A DNA stretch of 8,672 nucleotides from NCBI GenBank assembly GCA_015493425.1, contig WGDG01000054.1, forward strand, positions 1 to 8,672. The letters are read 5' to 3'. The DNA is from Sulfurovum sp. GTDB lineage: Bacteria > Campylobacterota > Campylobacteria > Campylobacterales > Sulfurovaceae. Below, piece after piece: positions 1 to 5,167 of the stretch. How positions within the stretch are numbered: position 1 is the stretch's first letter; every line of letters begins with the position of its first letter. A program made the translations under genes and the position numbers. The notes under the pieces were generated by a model, which saw only the letters and a list, made by a program, of their open reading frames with translations, was not told where the DNA came from and searched no databases.

Positions 1-1
1 A

Positions 2-469
2 ACTGTGTGGGAGAACATTTCCAATAAAATACACATTCCCGGTGAATATGACACAATGGGTGTAGACCGAAGGGCACTGTGTCTGAGCCATGACAATGGT
101 GTCTTTATTGATGCGGGGTCTGCCATTACGGTGGATGTGATGGAACGGGGCATTTACAAAGGCGGGTTTATCTACCCCGGGCTTTTGGCATTGCAGAAGA
201 GTTATACCCGCATCTCTCCGGTACTTGAAACAGCGCTTGATACCGATATTTCACTTACACAGCTTCCCCGTACAACCAAAGGGCAGATAAGCTATGGTAT
301 AATCGCGCCTATCAAAACCCTTATTGAAACACTCTCGCAGAGCAAACCGCTCTATATTACAGGTGGAGACGGTGAAATCATTGCCGGCTTCTTTGCCAAT
401 GCTATGTATGATGAAACACTGGTGTTCAAGGGAATGGTGCATGCACTGCGTGCAGGAGTGAGGAATTAG
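2..469 (+). CDS. coaX: Type III pantothenate kinase, 3' part (5' end outside window)
   Basis: Type III pantothenate kinase phosphorylates pantothenate with ATP in the cytoplasm, the first committed step of coenzyme A synthesis. The window shows 155 residues, without the N-terminal phosphate-binding segment, which must lie upstream of base 1. Family motifs visible are GVDR (visible residues 20-23), the DAGSAITVD segment (37-45, usually DAGTAxTxD, so Thr is replaced by Ser), GGFIYPG (54-60) and a late TGGDG. Campylobacterota CoaX proteins are short (about 210-225 residues), so roughly a quarter to a third is missing. A GTG at base 5 could be read as a start but is internal to the protein. The last codons and the TAG stop lie in a heptamer repeat (462-482). 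hisG follows after 66 bases on the same strand. The family assignment is firm. Confidence 0.9.
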   Translation, partial: TVWENISNKIHIPGEYDTMGVDRRALCLSHDNGVFIDAGSAITVDVMERGIYKGGFIYPGLLALQKSYTRISPVLETALDTDISLTQLPRTTKGQISYGIIAPIKTLIETLSQSKPLYITGGDGEIIAGFFANAMYDETLVFKGMVHALRAGVRN

Positions 470-482
470 GAATTAAGAATTT
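462..482 (+). repeat. Heptamer tandem repeat (GGAATTA) at the coaX stop codon
   Basis: Two perfect GGAATTA units (462-468 and 469-475) are followed by a degenerate unit AGAATTT (476-482). The coaX stop TAG (467-469) lies across the junction of the first two units, so the repeat supplies the stop and the final codons. The unit is the same family as the array at 5134-5167 when that array is read on the minus strand (ATTAGGA here, ATTAGAA there). No function is known from the sequence. Confidence 0.6.
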
Positions 483-486
483 TGGT

Positions 487-515
487 TTGCTTTTCTTGGG
501 AAAAGCTTTTATATT
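487..515 (+). promoter_or_regulatory. Possible sigma-70 promoter for hisG
   Basis: TTGCTT (487-492) and TATATT (510-515) are separated by 17 bases in the coaX-hisG gap. Transcription would start near 522, very close to the hisG Shine-Dalgarno sequence GGAG (525-528). A palindrome AAAAGCTTTT (501-510) lies in the spacer. Campylobacterota promoters depend mainly on the -10 element and the region is A/T-rich, so a chance match is quite possible. Readthrough from coaX is the alternative. Confidence 0.3.
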
Positions 516-535
516 TAATATAGATGGAGTAGATA

Positions 536-1156
536 ATGTTAACCGTTGCACTTCCCAAGGGGAGAATCGCAGAGCAGACGCTGGAGATTTTTGGCGATAT
601 TTTTGGTGGTGAATTCTGTTTTGAAGGGCGTGAGCTCATTATGGAAAAAGAGGGCTTCCGTTTCCTTAACGTACGTAATCAGGATGTTCCCACCTATGTC
701 GAACACGGTGCGGCCGATATCGGTGTAGTAGGACTCGATGTTATTACGGAAAAAGAACTTGACATTATCCAGCTGCTCGATATGCAGCTTGGCAAGTGTA
801 AAGTTGCGATCGGTATTAAAAACGAAGATGAACTCGATTGGTCACGCCCTAACATTAAAGTGGCAACCAAGATGGTCAACATTACCAAAAATTACTTTGC
901 GAAAAAAGCGGTAGGTGTCGAGGTTGTCAAACTCTACGGCTCTATTGAACTGGCACCGCTTGTGGGGCTTGCCGATGCTATTGTCGACATTGTTGAAACA
1001 GGCAATACCATGCGTGAAAACGGACTGAAGGTAGCAGAAGACATTATGGATTCCTCTGCACATCTCATTGCCAATAAAAACAGCTTTTATGCTAAAAAAG
1101 GTGAGATACTCTCACTGTATGAACAGATTAAAGCTGTCGTTGAAAAGAATGGCTAA
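536..1156 (+). CDS. hisG: ATP phosphoribosyltransferase, short form (HisG)
   Basis: HisG condenses ATP with PRPP to give phosphoribosyl-ATP, the first and feedback-controlled step of histidine synthesis in the cytoplasm. The 206-residue length marks the short form, which lacks the C-terminal regulatory ACT-like domain. Short HisG proteins normally work as a complex with HisZ, a histidyl-tRNA-synthetase paralogue. No hisZ is in the window. Visible motifs are the N-terminal LPKGRI, the segment at residues 46-70 containing VPTYVEHGAADIGVVG, and the PRPP-binding region at 133-164 with GSIELAP, GLADAIVDIV and TGNTMRENGL. The ATG is preceded by GGAG at 525-528, seven bases upstream. The next gene overlaps its 3' end by 8 bases, suggesting co-translation. 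All expected catalytic segments appear intact. Confidence 0.96.
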   Translation: MLTVALPKGRIAEQTLEIFGDIFGGEFCFEGRELIMEKEGFRFLNVRNQDVPTYVEHGAADIGVVGLDVITEKELDIIQLLDMQLGKCKVAIGIKNEDELDWSRPNIKVATKMVNITKNYFAKKAVGVEVVKLYGSIELAPLVGLADAIVDIVETGNTMRENGLKVAEDIMDSSAHLIANKNSFYAKKGEILSLYEQIKAVVEKNG

Positions 1157-1853
1157 CAGCACCGCATCACTCGACCTCTACGCCAAAGTGGAGGACTTGC
1201 TTGAAAATGAAGAGGCGATTACGTCACTTTATAACTACTACTATGAAACCCTTTCCCAATGCCCTTTCGATTCGCTGCTGGATGTCGGATGCGGCAGCGG
1301 CGCTTACCTTGCCGCACTGCAGCAGCGTTTTCCGAGTGTCAAGGCAAAAGGGATCGACCTCAGTCCGGTGATGGCAGAGCGTGCCAGAGCCAGAGGCGTC
1401 GATGCCGAAGCAGTAGATCTGTGCGAGCTTAAAGGCAGATACGATGTCATTACCGCAGTTTTTGACATGGTCAACTACCTTCCGCCTCAGGTACTTGAGG
1501 GGTTCTTTACCTGTATTCGCGAACATCTTAACGATGGCGGCTGTTTTCTGTTCGATGTCAATACACGCTACGGTTTTGAAAATGTTGCTGTGGGTGCCTA
1601 CATCGTAGAGGATGATACACGATTTCTTGCCATCGACAGCGATTTTGAACAGGGATGCTACGAAGCAGACTTTACGCTTTTTGAAAAACAGAACGGATGC
1701 TATGCACGTAGTACGCAAACCATTGAACAGTTTTACCATACTCCCCAAACAATTGTATCGGTCTCTCAAATGAAACTGCTTGCGAAACAACCTCTCTCTC
1801 TGTACGGTTTTGAGGAGCATGACAAACTGTTTATGGTACTAAAAAAGCAATAA
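1149..1853 (+). CDS. Class I SAM-dependent methyltransferase, substrate unknown
   Basis: This 234-residue protein has a Rossmann-type methyltransferase fold. Motif I, LLDVGCGSGAYL, lies at residues 43-54. An acidic residue that would bind the SAM ribose follows in GIDLSP (D70). The next strand, YDVITAVFDMVNYL (98-111), matches the segment after motif II. DGGCFLFDVN fits a later core strand. The C-terminal half (about 150-234) is a variable cap that usually sets the substrate, and I do not recognise it. The chosen ATG overlaps the hisG stop by 8 bases. The frame stays open upstream, but earlier starts would lie deep inside hisG. No good Shine-Dalgarno precedes it (only AAAAG), so translation probably depends on hisG. 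The coupling does not show that it acts in histidine synthesis. A small-molecule substrate is plausible from the fold subtype but is inference. Confidence 0.85.
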   Translation: MANSTASLDLYAKVEDLLENEEAITSLYNYYYETLSQCPFDSLLDVGCGSGAYLAALQQRFPSVKAKGIDLSPVMAERARARGVDAEAVDLCELKGRYDVITAVFDMVNYLPPQVLEGFFTCIREHLNDGGCFLFDVNTRYGFENVAVGAYIVEDDTRFLAIDSDFEQGCYEADFTLFEKQNGCYARSTQTIEQFYHTPQTIVSVSQMKLLAKQPLSLYGFEEHDKLFMVLKKQ

Positions 1854-2026
1854 TTCGTGTTATTCCTATAATTTATATCTATCCAGTTACACTAAAATGT
1901 TGTTTTTTAAAAAAACAATATTCCTCTTTAAAGCCTCTTATTATCGAGGTATTATTCTATTTCAGCATTTAAAAGTAACAGAATTAGCACATTTTTGGCA
2001 CATCTTTTTATTACAATAACCGTAGA
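1854..2026. other. A/T-rich intergenic stretch with palindrome and promoter-like hexamers
   Basis: This gap between the methyltransferase and the lipoprotein has no supported gene. It holds a consensus TATAAT at 1867-1872, a perfect A/T palindrome with 9-base arms around one base (1900-1918), and a weak CCTC/GAGG hairpin followed by T-rich sequence (about 1935-1960). One of these may end transcription of the methyltransferase. None is a strong intrinsic terminator. Confidence 0.35.
2012..2017 (+). promoter_or_regulatory. Candidate -10 box (TACAAT) for the lipoprotein gene
   Basis: TACAAT lies 59 bases before the preferred lipoprotein ATG and predicts a start of transcription near 2024. No recognisable -35 hexamer is present at the usual distance, which is common in Campylobacterota, where T-rich upstream DNA substitutes. 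The dyad at 2027-2048 would fall at the very start of the transcript. Confidence 0.35.
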
Positions 2027-2048
2027 GACAGATTCAAATGATTCTGTC
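2027..2048. promoter_or_regulatory. 22-base dyad upstream of the lipoprotein gene
   Basis: GACAGA (2027-2032) pairs with TCTGTC (2043-2048). Inside it, TCA (2034-2036) pairs with TGA (2039-2041). Nine of eleven symmetric positions are complementary. It lies just after the predicted transcription start and before the Shine-Dalgarno, so it could be an operator or a 5' UTR hairpin. It also contains an upstream in-frame ATG (2038-2040). Confidence 0.3.
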
Positions 2049-2076
2049 AATTAAAGTTAGTAAAGAGGAGATAAAC

Positions 2077-3600
2077 ATGCGACAAAGTAGAATAGTAGCG
2101 ATTACAGGTGCTACAGTTTTAAGTATTGGTTTGGCAGGATGCTTTGGAGGAGGTAGTAGTGGTACTCAGGAAACGGTGGTACGAACAGCGGAAAATCCAT
2201 GTCCTGTACCAGTTAGTGCAAAGCAACCGGTTACATTCAGTGCAGAAAATGATTTTGAAAGTGTCAAAGGAGTGTTGAGTACTTCCATTATCAATTTAAG
2301 ATTGGGGTATTATTTGACCATTTTGACAATGAAAACAAAATATTTGGCTCTCAACAATATTGAGGAAGACAATTCTTTTGAAGGACGCATTGCCAAAAAA
2401 GTTAAGAATATTCAGGAGAATGCGTTGTCTGTGTTTGAGAGTGGCGCACCGATTGAAACAGGTGACCATATTCACTGTGATAATTACAGTGAAACAAATC
2501 AGACAGGTTTTTACAATGCAACATATACTGCTGTGGATGACGGGTATGATCTGAGTATAGAGTTCAAAAACTGTCTTCTGCGTGAATCAGATGACGATGA
2601 CAGAATAGAAAATTTTTGGAATCTAATTTTGGGTAACAGCCCGTTAGTGAGGCTGGAAGACCTTAGTGATACAACTGAAAATACGTCACTTTTCAATGGT
2701 AGTTTCACCATGAGTTTTCATGAAACTTTGGAGTCGAATGAAATGGACGCAGAGGAAAGTAACAGAACGCGGTCGCTTCATATCGACAAAAAGAATCTTT
2801 TGCTTGAGTATGCGCAAGGTGATGGAAAAAAATTATTGGAGTATCAAGGAAACGGTATCCTGGATATGGATGCAGACAATCAGAGAGTCAACAGTGAAAC
2901 GAAGATACCTGATTCTGATGATAATACATCCTATACTGAAATATGGGATAATAAAGAGATACTGTCAATACATCTGTCCATGAATATGGATGAAAAACTG
3001 CATAACTATGACGACAACCATTCAAGTGAGATGCAAGCGTTATGTTATGCGGTAGAGACAAGAGAGGCAGATCACAATATAGAGCGTACGCATTATAATT
3101 CTGAGGGTGATTCAGATAGTGAAGAATACAATGATTCACATACATGGCATATTGAAAATAACGGATATATTGCATTGCGTTCAAGTGATGAAAATTTCTT
3201 TGCAGATACCTATGCCAATCAATATGTGTATGATGGAGCATGGATAAGAAGTAGAAGTAATGATGGTAATGAGTCAGATGTTTCGACTGTGAGTTTAAAT
3301 GGTACTGTTGGATCATCTTTAGTTGGCGGGAGCGCACGGCTTGATACTACAACTCCATGGAAATGGTATTTAGATGATACAGCAAGTTTTTCTAATGATA
3401 GTTATGTAAGAGACATTTTTGATTTGCATGATATGGAAATGCCGGCTGAAGGCAGAACTGTCTTTACCGGTACAAATAGTGCCGTTGTCTTATTCCAACA
3501 TAATGAAAACAATGAAACGAACGGTACCATTACTGTTGGTGGAGAGAGTGAAACCTATGATAATATGGATGATATGTTTATCGATATGATAGAGGGATAA
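2077..3600 (+). CDS. Orphan acidic outer-membrane-type lipoprotein
   Basis: I do not recognise this family. The 507-residue protein begins with a lipoprotein signal: a short basic start (MRQSR), a hydrophobic segment, and the lipobox LAGC at residues 19-22. Cys22 would be lipidated. Residue +2 is Phe, not Asp, which by the usual rule favours the outer membrane. A Gly/Ser linker (FGGGSSGT) follows. The mature protein is rich in Asp, Glu, Asn and Ser, with a DDDD run and alternating polar/hydrophobic stretches that suggest a beta-rich fold. It has four further Cys (contexts NPCPV, IHCDN, KNCLL, ALCYA). The last part (TNSAVVLFQH, GTITVGG) looks like a closing beta segment. The start at 2077 is preferred over the in-frame ATG at 2038 because AAGAGGAG (2063-2070) lies six bases before it and only this start places the signal at the N-terminus. 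The gene is visibly richer in A/T, with more ATA and AGA codons than its neighbours, and stands alone between a promoter-like gap and a terminator. Confidence 0.8.
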   Translation: MRQSRIVAITGATVLSIGLAGCFGGGSSGTQETVVRTAENPCPVPVSAKQPVTFSAENDFESVKGVLSTSIINLRLGYYLTILTMKTKYLALNNIEEDNSFEGRIAKKVKNIQENALSVFESGAPIETGDHIHCDNYSETNQTGFYNATYTAVDDGYDLSIEFKNCLLRESDDDDRIENFWNLILGNSPLVRLEDLSDTTENTSLFNGSFTMSFHETLESNEMDAEESNRTRSLHIDKKNLLLEYAQGDGKKLLEYQGNGILDMDADNQRVNSETKIPDSDDNTSYTEIWDNKEILSIHLSMNMDEKLHNYDDNHSSEMQALCYAVETREADHNIERTHYNSEGDSDSEEYNDSHTWHIENNGYIALRSSDENFFADTYANQYVYDGAWIRSRSNDGNESDVSTVSLNGTVGSSLVGGSARLDTTTPWKWYLDDTASFSNDSYVRDIFDLHDMEMPAEGRTVFTGTNSAVVLFQHNENNETNGTITVGGESETYDNMDDMFIDMIEG

Positions 3601-3613
3601 AAGGAGGGAACCG

Positions 3614-3636
3614 GCCGGTTAAAAACCGGCTCTCTT
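3614..3636 (+). terminator. Intrinsic terminator of the lipoprotein gene
   Basis: GCCGGTT (3614-3620) pairs perfectly with AACCGGC (3624-3630) around a three-base A loop. It begins 13 bases after the stop codon and is followed by the pyrimidine stretch TCTCTT rather than a pure T run. The left arm is also half of a perfect 12-base palindrome AACCGGCCGGTT (3609-3620), so two alternative hairpins are possible. Confidence 0.65.
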
Positions 3637-3693
3637 CAAACTCTTTCATATGTATTTTCTATTTTGAGAGCAAAGGCATATGAAACAGTTTGA
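3636..3693. repeat. 17-base imperfect inverted repeat between two terminators
   Basis: The arms are 3636-3652 (TCAAACTcTTTCATATG) and 3677-3693. They are complementary at 16 of 17 positions, the exception being a C-C mismatch, around a 24-base A/T-rich spacer. The flanks carry no T run on either strand, so it is not a standard terminator. It contains no coding sequence. A small non-autonomous element, an RNA processing hairpin or a protein-binding site are all possible. Confidence 0.55.
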
Positions 3694-3744
3694 GATTATT
3701 ATAAGGAAGTCTAAAAAGAGATATGGAAATATATAAGGAAATAA

Positions 3745-3763
3745 TACCCGCAAAGTGCGGGTA
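3745..3763 (-). terminator. Intrinsic terminator of the rpsF-ssb-rpsR operon
   Basis: TACCCGCA (3745-3752) pairs perfectly with TGCGGGTA (3756-3763) around a three-base loop. On the minus strand the hairpin comes 8 bases after the rpsR stop codon and is followed by TTATTTCCTTAT, a T-rich tail. It faces the lipoprotein terminator, so the two transcription units converge here. Confidence 0.75.
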
Positions 3764-3771
3764 AAAGAGAT

Positions 3772-4035
3772 TTACTTAATGATCTCGAACGGGTTTTCTA
3801 CAACGTTCTTTCTGTCAACGATGTAAGGGATGAGTGCAGTCTGTCTTGCTCTTTTGATTGCGACAGTGACCATCTCCTGGTGGCGTTTACAGTTGCCTGT
3901 CAGACGACGAGGCATGATCTTGAATCTTTCGCTGAGGCTGAACTTCAGCGCGTTGAGGTCTTTGTAGTCGATGAAGTCGACTTTCTGCTCACAGTATTTA
4001 CAGTATCTTTTTTTAAATTTTCTTCTTTCTGCCAT
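3772..4035 (-). CDS. rpsR: Small ribosomal subunit protein bS18
   Basis: bS18 is a small basic protein of the 30S platform that binds 16S rRNA as a partner of bS6. The 87-residue length is normal. Features seen are a basic N-terminus (AERRKFKKR), a CKYC pair (C12, C15) and NCKRH (C49, H52), which together form a likely zinc site. This is the zinc-binding, C+ type of S18. The segment PRRLTGNCKRHQ and the C-terminal region AIKRARQTALIPY are typical. AGGAG (4044-4048, complement) lies eight bases before the ATG and overlaps the ssb stop codon, indicating translational coupling. It is the last gene of the operon, followed by a hairpin at 3745-3763. The identification is secure. Confidence 0.97.
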   Translation of the reverse strand: MAERRKFKKRYCKYCEQKVDFIDYKDLNALKFSLSERFKIMPRRLTGNCKRHQEMVTVAIKRARQTALIPYIVDRKNVVENPFEIIK

Positions 4036-4046
4036 GGGTGTTTCTC

Positions 4047-4568
4047 CTAAAACGGTATTTCATCTTCGCTGATGTCTATTTCCGGAATGCTTGGTGTAGG
4101 ATCCGGCTGGGACTGTGGAGCTGCCGGTGCAGACTGGCTTGGCTGGCTGTAGCTCTCCTGAGCGGGGGCACCGTAATTGGATGCTCCCTGCTGCTGAGGC
4201 TGTCCGCCGCCGTAGCTGTTGCCGCCCATTTGGGCATTTTCATCTCTGCTGCCGAGCATCTGGAGGTTCTCCACAGTCACACTGTGTTTGCTCCGTTTGC
4301 TGCCGTCCTGTGCCGTCCACTGGTCAAGCTTGAGTCTTCCGTCCACTAAAACTTTGCTACCCTTTCTGAGGTACTGGTTGGCGATTTCGGCAGTTCTTCC
4401 GAAGAAAGTGATGTCAATGAACATCGTTTCGTCTTTCTGTTCACCTGTCGCAGCTTTGAACTTGCGGTTGACAGCAATTCCGGTGTTACCGATTGCTGTA
4501 CCGCCTGGGGTGTATCGCACCTCCACATCTCTGGTCAGGTTTCCTACCAAAATCACTTTGTTGTACAT
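4047..4568 (-). CDS. ssb: Single-stranded DNA-binding protein
   Basis: SSB coats single-stranded DNA during replication, repair and recombination, and recruits partner proteins through its C-terminal tip. The protein has 173 residues. The OB-fold domain covers about residues 1-108, beginning MYNKVILVGNLTRDVEVRYT, with the FIDITFFGRTAE and KVLVDGRLKLDQW segments typical of bacterial SSB. A flexible Gly/Gln/Ser/Pro-rich linker follows (about 109-162). The acidic tip EIDISEDEIPF (163-173) ends in the conserved acidic-Ile-Pro-Phe motif that binds partner proteins. GAGGAG precedes the ATG by seven bases. It sits 26 bases after rpsF and 11 bases before rpsR. Its stop TAG lies inside the rpsR Shine-Dalgarno. 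All parts look intact. Confidence 0.97.
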   Translation of the reverse strand: MYNKVILVGNLTRDVEVRYTPGGTAIGNTGIAVNRKFKAATGEQKDETMFIDITFFGRTAEIANQYLRKGSKVLVDGRLKLDQWTAQDGSKRSKHSVTVENLQMLGSRDENAQMGGNSYGGGQPQQQGASNYGAPAQESYSQPSQSAPAAPQSQPDPTPSIPEIDISEDEIPF

Positions 4569-4594
4569 AGGGTTGCTCCTCTAATTGTCGCTAA

Positions 4595-4984
4595 TTACGC
4601 TTCTTGAGCTTCAGCTTCTGCCGGTGCTTCTTCAGCTTTAGGCTCAGCGCTTTTACCCGCTGCTGCAACAAGCTTCTCGAATTGTGCAATCTCTTTTCCG
4701 TTAGTATATTTCACGGTCAGGAACTTCAGCACTTCTTCGTTAATTCTGAGGTTTCTTTCGATCTCAGCGATAGCCTCACCGTTTGCTTTGTAGTAAAGTA
4801 CAGTGTAGTAGCCTCTCTCGTTTTTCTCTACAGGGTAAGCAAGTTTTCTCATACCCATATCATCTGTTGCAAGAAGTTCTGCATCAACTTTTGCAAGAAC
4901 TTCCTTCATTTTTTCGATCTGTGCGTTGATCTCTTCTTCTGTCAGCGTAGGTTTAATTACGAACAGTGTTTCATAAGAAGTCAT
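4595..4984 (-). CDS. rpsF: Small ribosomal subunit protein bS6
   Basis: bS6 pairs with bS18 on the 30S platform, and the two genes flank ssb here. The protein has 129 residues. The ferredoxin-like core starts MTSYETLFVIKPTLTEEE and includes DMGMRKLAYPVEKNERGYYT and the RNLRINEEVLKFLTVKY segment. After about residue 100 an Ala/Glu-rich tail (KAEEAPAEAEAQEA) is added. Low-complexity acidic tails of variable length are common in S6. AAAAGG (around 4991-4996, complement) is the ribosome-binding site. It is the first gene after a promoter-bearing gap, so it probably starts its own transcript even though rnr and holA lie upstream on the same strand. Confidence 0.97.
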   Translation of the reverse strand: MTSYETLFVIKPTLTEEEINAQIEKMKEVLAKVDAELLATDDMGMRKLAYPVEKNERGYYTVLYYKANGEAIAEIERNLRINEEVLKFLTVKYTNGKEIAQFEKLVAAAGKSAEPKAEEAPAEAEAQEA

Positions 4985-5035
4985 GTGTTTCCTTTTGGTT
5001 TAATAGCCCGTTTCAAAATGCGGAAAAACCGTCCA
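4985..5035 (-). promoter_or_regulatory. rpsF leader with nested stems, possible S6:S18 control site
   Basis: On the minus strand the leader folds as an outer five-base stem, GGTTT (5030-5026) with AAACC (5001-4997), enclosing CCG (5023-5021) with CGG (5010-5008). An alternative CGG/CCG hairpin (5031-5021) competes with it. In many bacteria the rpsF leader contains a structure with a conserved CCG that binds the S6:S18 complex for autoregulation. The match here is by position and a short motif only. Confidence 0.3.
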
Positions 5036-5065
5036 AAAAAACGAGCAGGAATTTTTGGAAGCAAT

Positions 5066-5071
5066 ATTTTA
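5066..5071 (-). promoter_or_regulatory. Candidate -10 box (TAAAAT) for rpsF-ssb-rpsR
   Basis: On the minus strand TAAAAT (5071-5066) follows a TTATATTA stretch and A/T-rich DNA extending to about 5115. Transcription would begin near 5059 and give a leader of about 75 bases. There is no clear -35 hexamer, as is common in Campylobacterota. Confidence 0.45.
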
Positions 5072-5133
5072 TCGTAATATAACTTATTTGGATATTAAAA
5101 TGTTTAAGTTATTTCACAGTACCCAAACCGCAC

Positions 5134-5167
5134 AATTTCTAATTTCTAATTTCTAATTTCTAATTCT
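5134..5167 (-). repeat. Heptamer tandem array (AGAAATT) at the holA stop codon
   Basis: Four perfect units AATTTCT (5134-5161 on the plus strand) are followed by a shortened fifth, AATTCT (5162-5167). Read on the minus strand, the units are AGAAATT, and the array begins within the last bases of the holA stop TAG (5168-5166). It runs 34 bases downstream toward the rpsF promoter. The unit is related to that at 462-482. Confidence 0.8.

Noticed and set aside
1224..1820. 198-codon minus-strand open frame opposite the methyltransferase
   Set aside because: The plus strand encodes a clear SAM-binding motif in the same place, and the antisense product shows no domain.
1996..2010. TGGCAC resembling the -24 element of a sigma-54 promoter
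   Set aside because: The -12 half (TTGC-like) is missing at the required spacing, where TTTAT is found instead.
2038..2076. Upstream in-frame ATG for the lipoprotein
   Set aside because: It would add 13 polar residues before the signal peptide, and it lacks a Shine-Dalgarno. The ATG at 2077 has a strong one.
2888..3337. 149-codon minus-strand open frame inside the lipoprotein gene
   Set aside because: The His/Tyr-rich composition is the complement of the Asp/Asn-rich lipoprotein codons. There is no motif or promoter, and the plus-strand gene has a lipobox and a strong Shine-Dalgarno.
5134..5167. CRISPR-like array
   Set aside because: The units are seven bases long and directly adjacent without spacers, so it is a simple tandem repeat.
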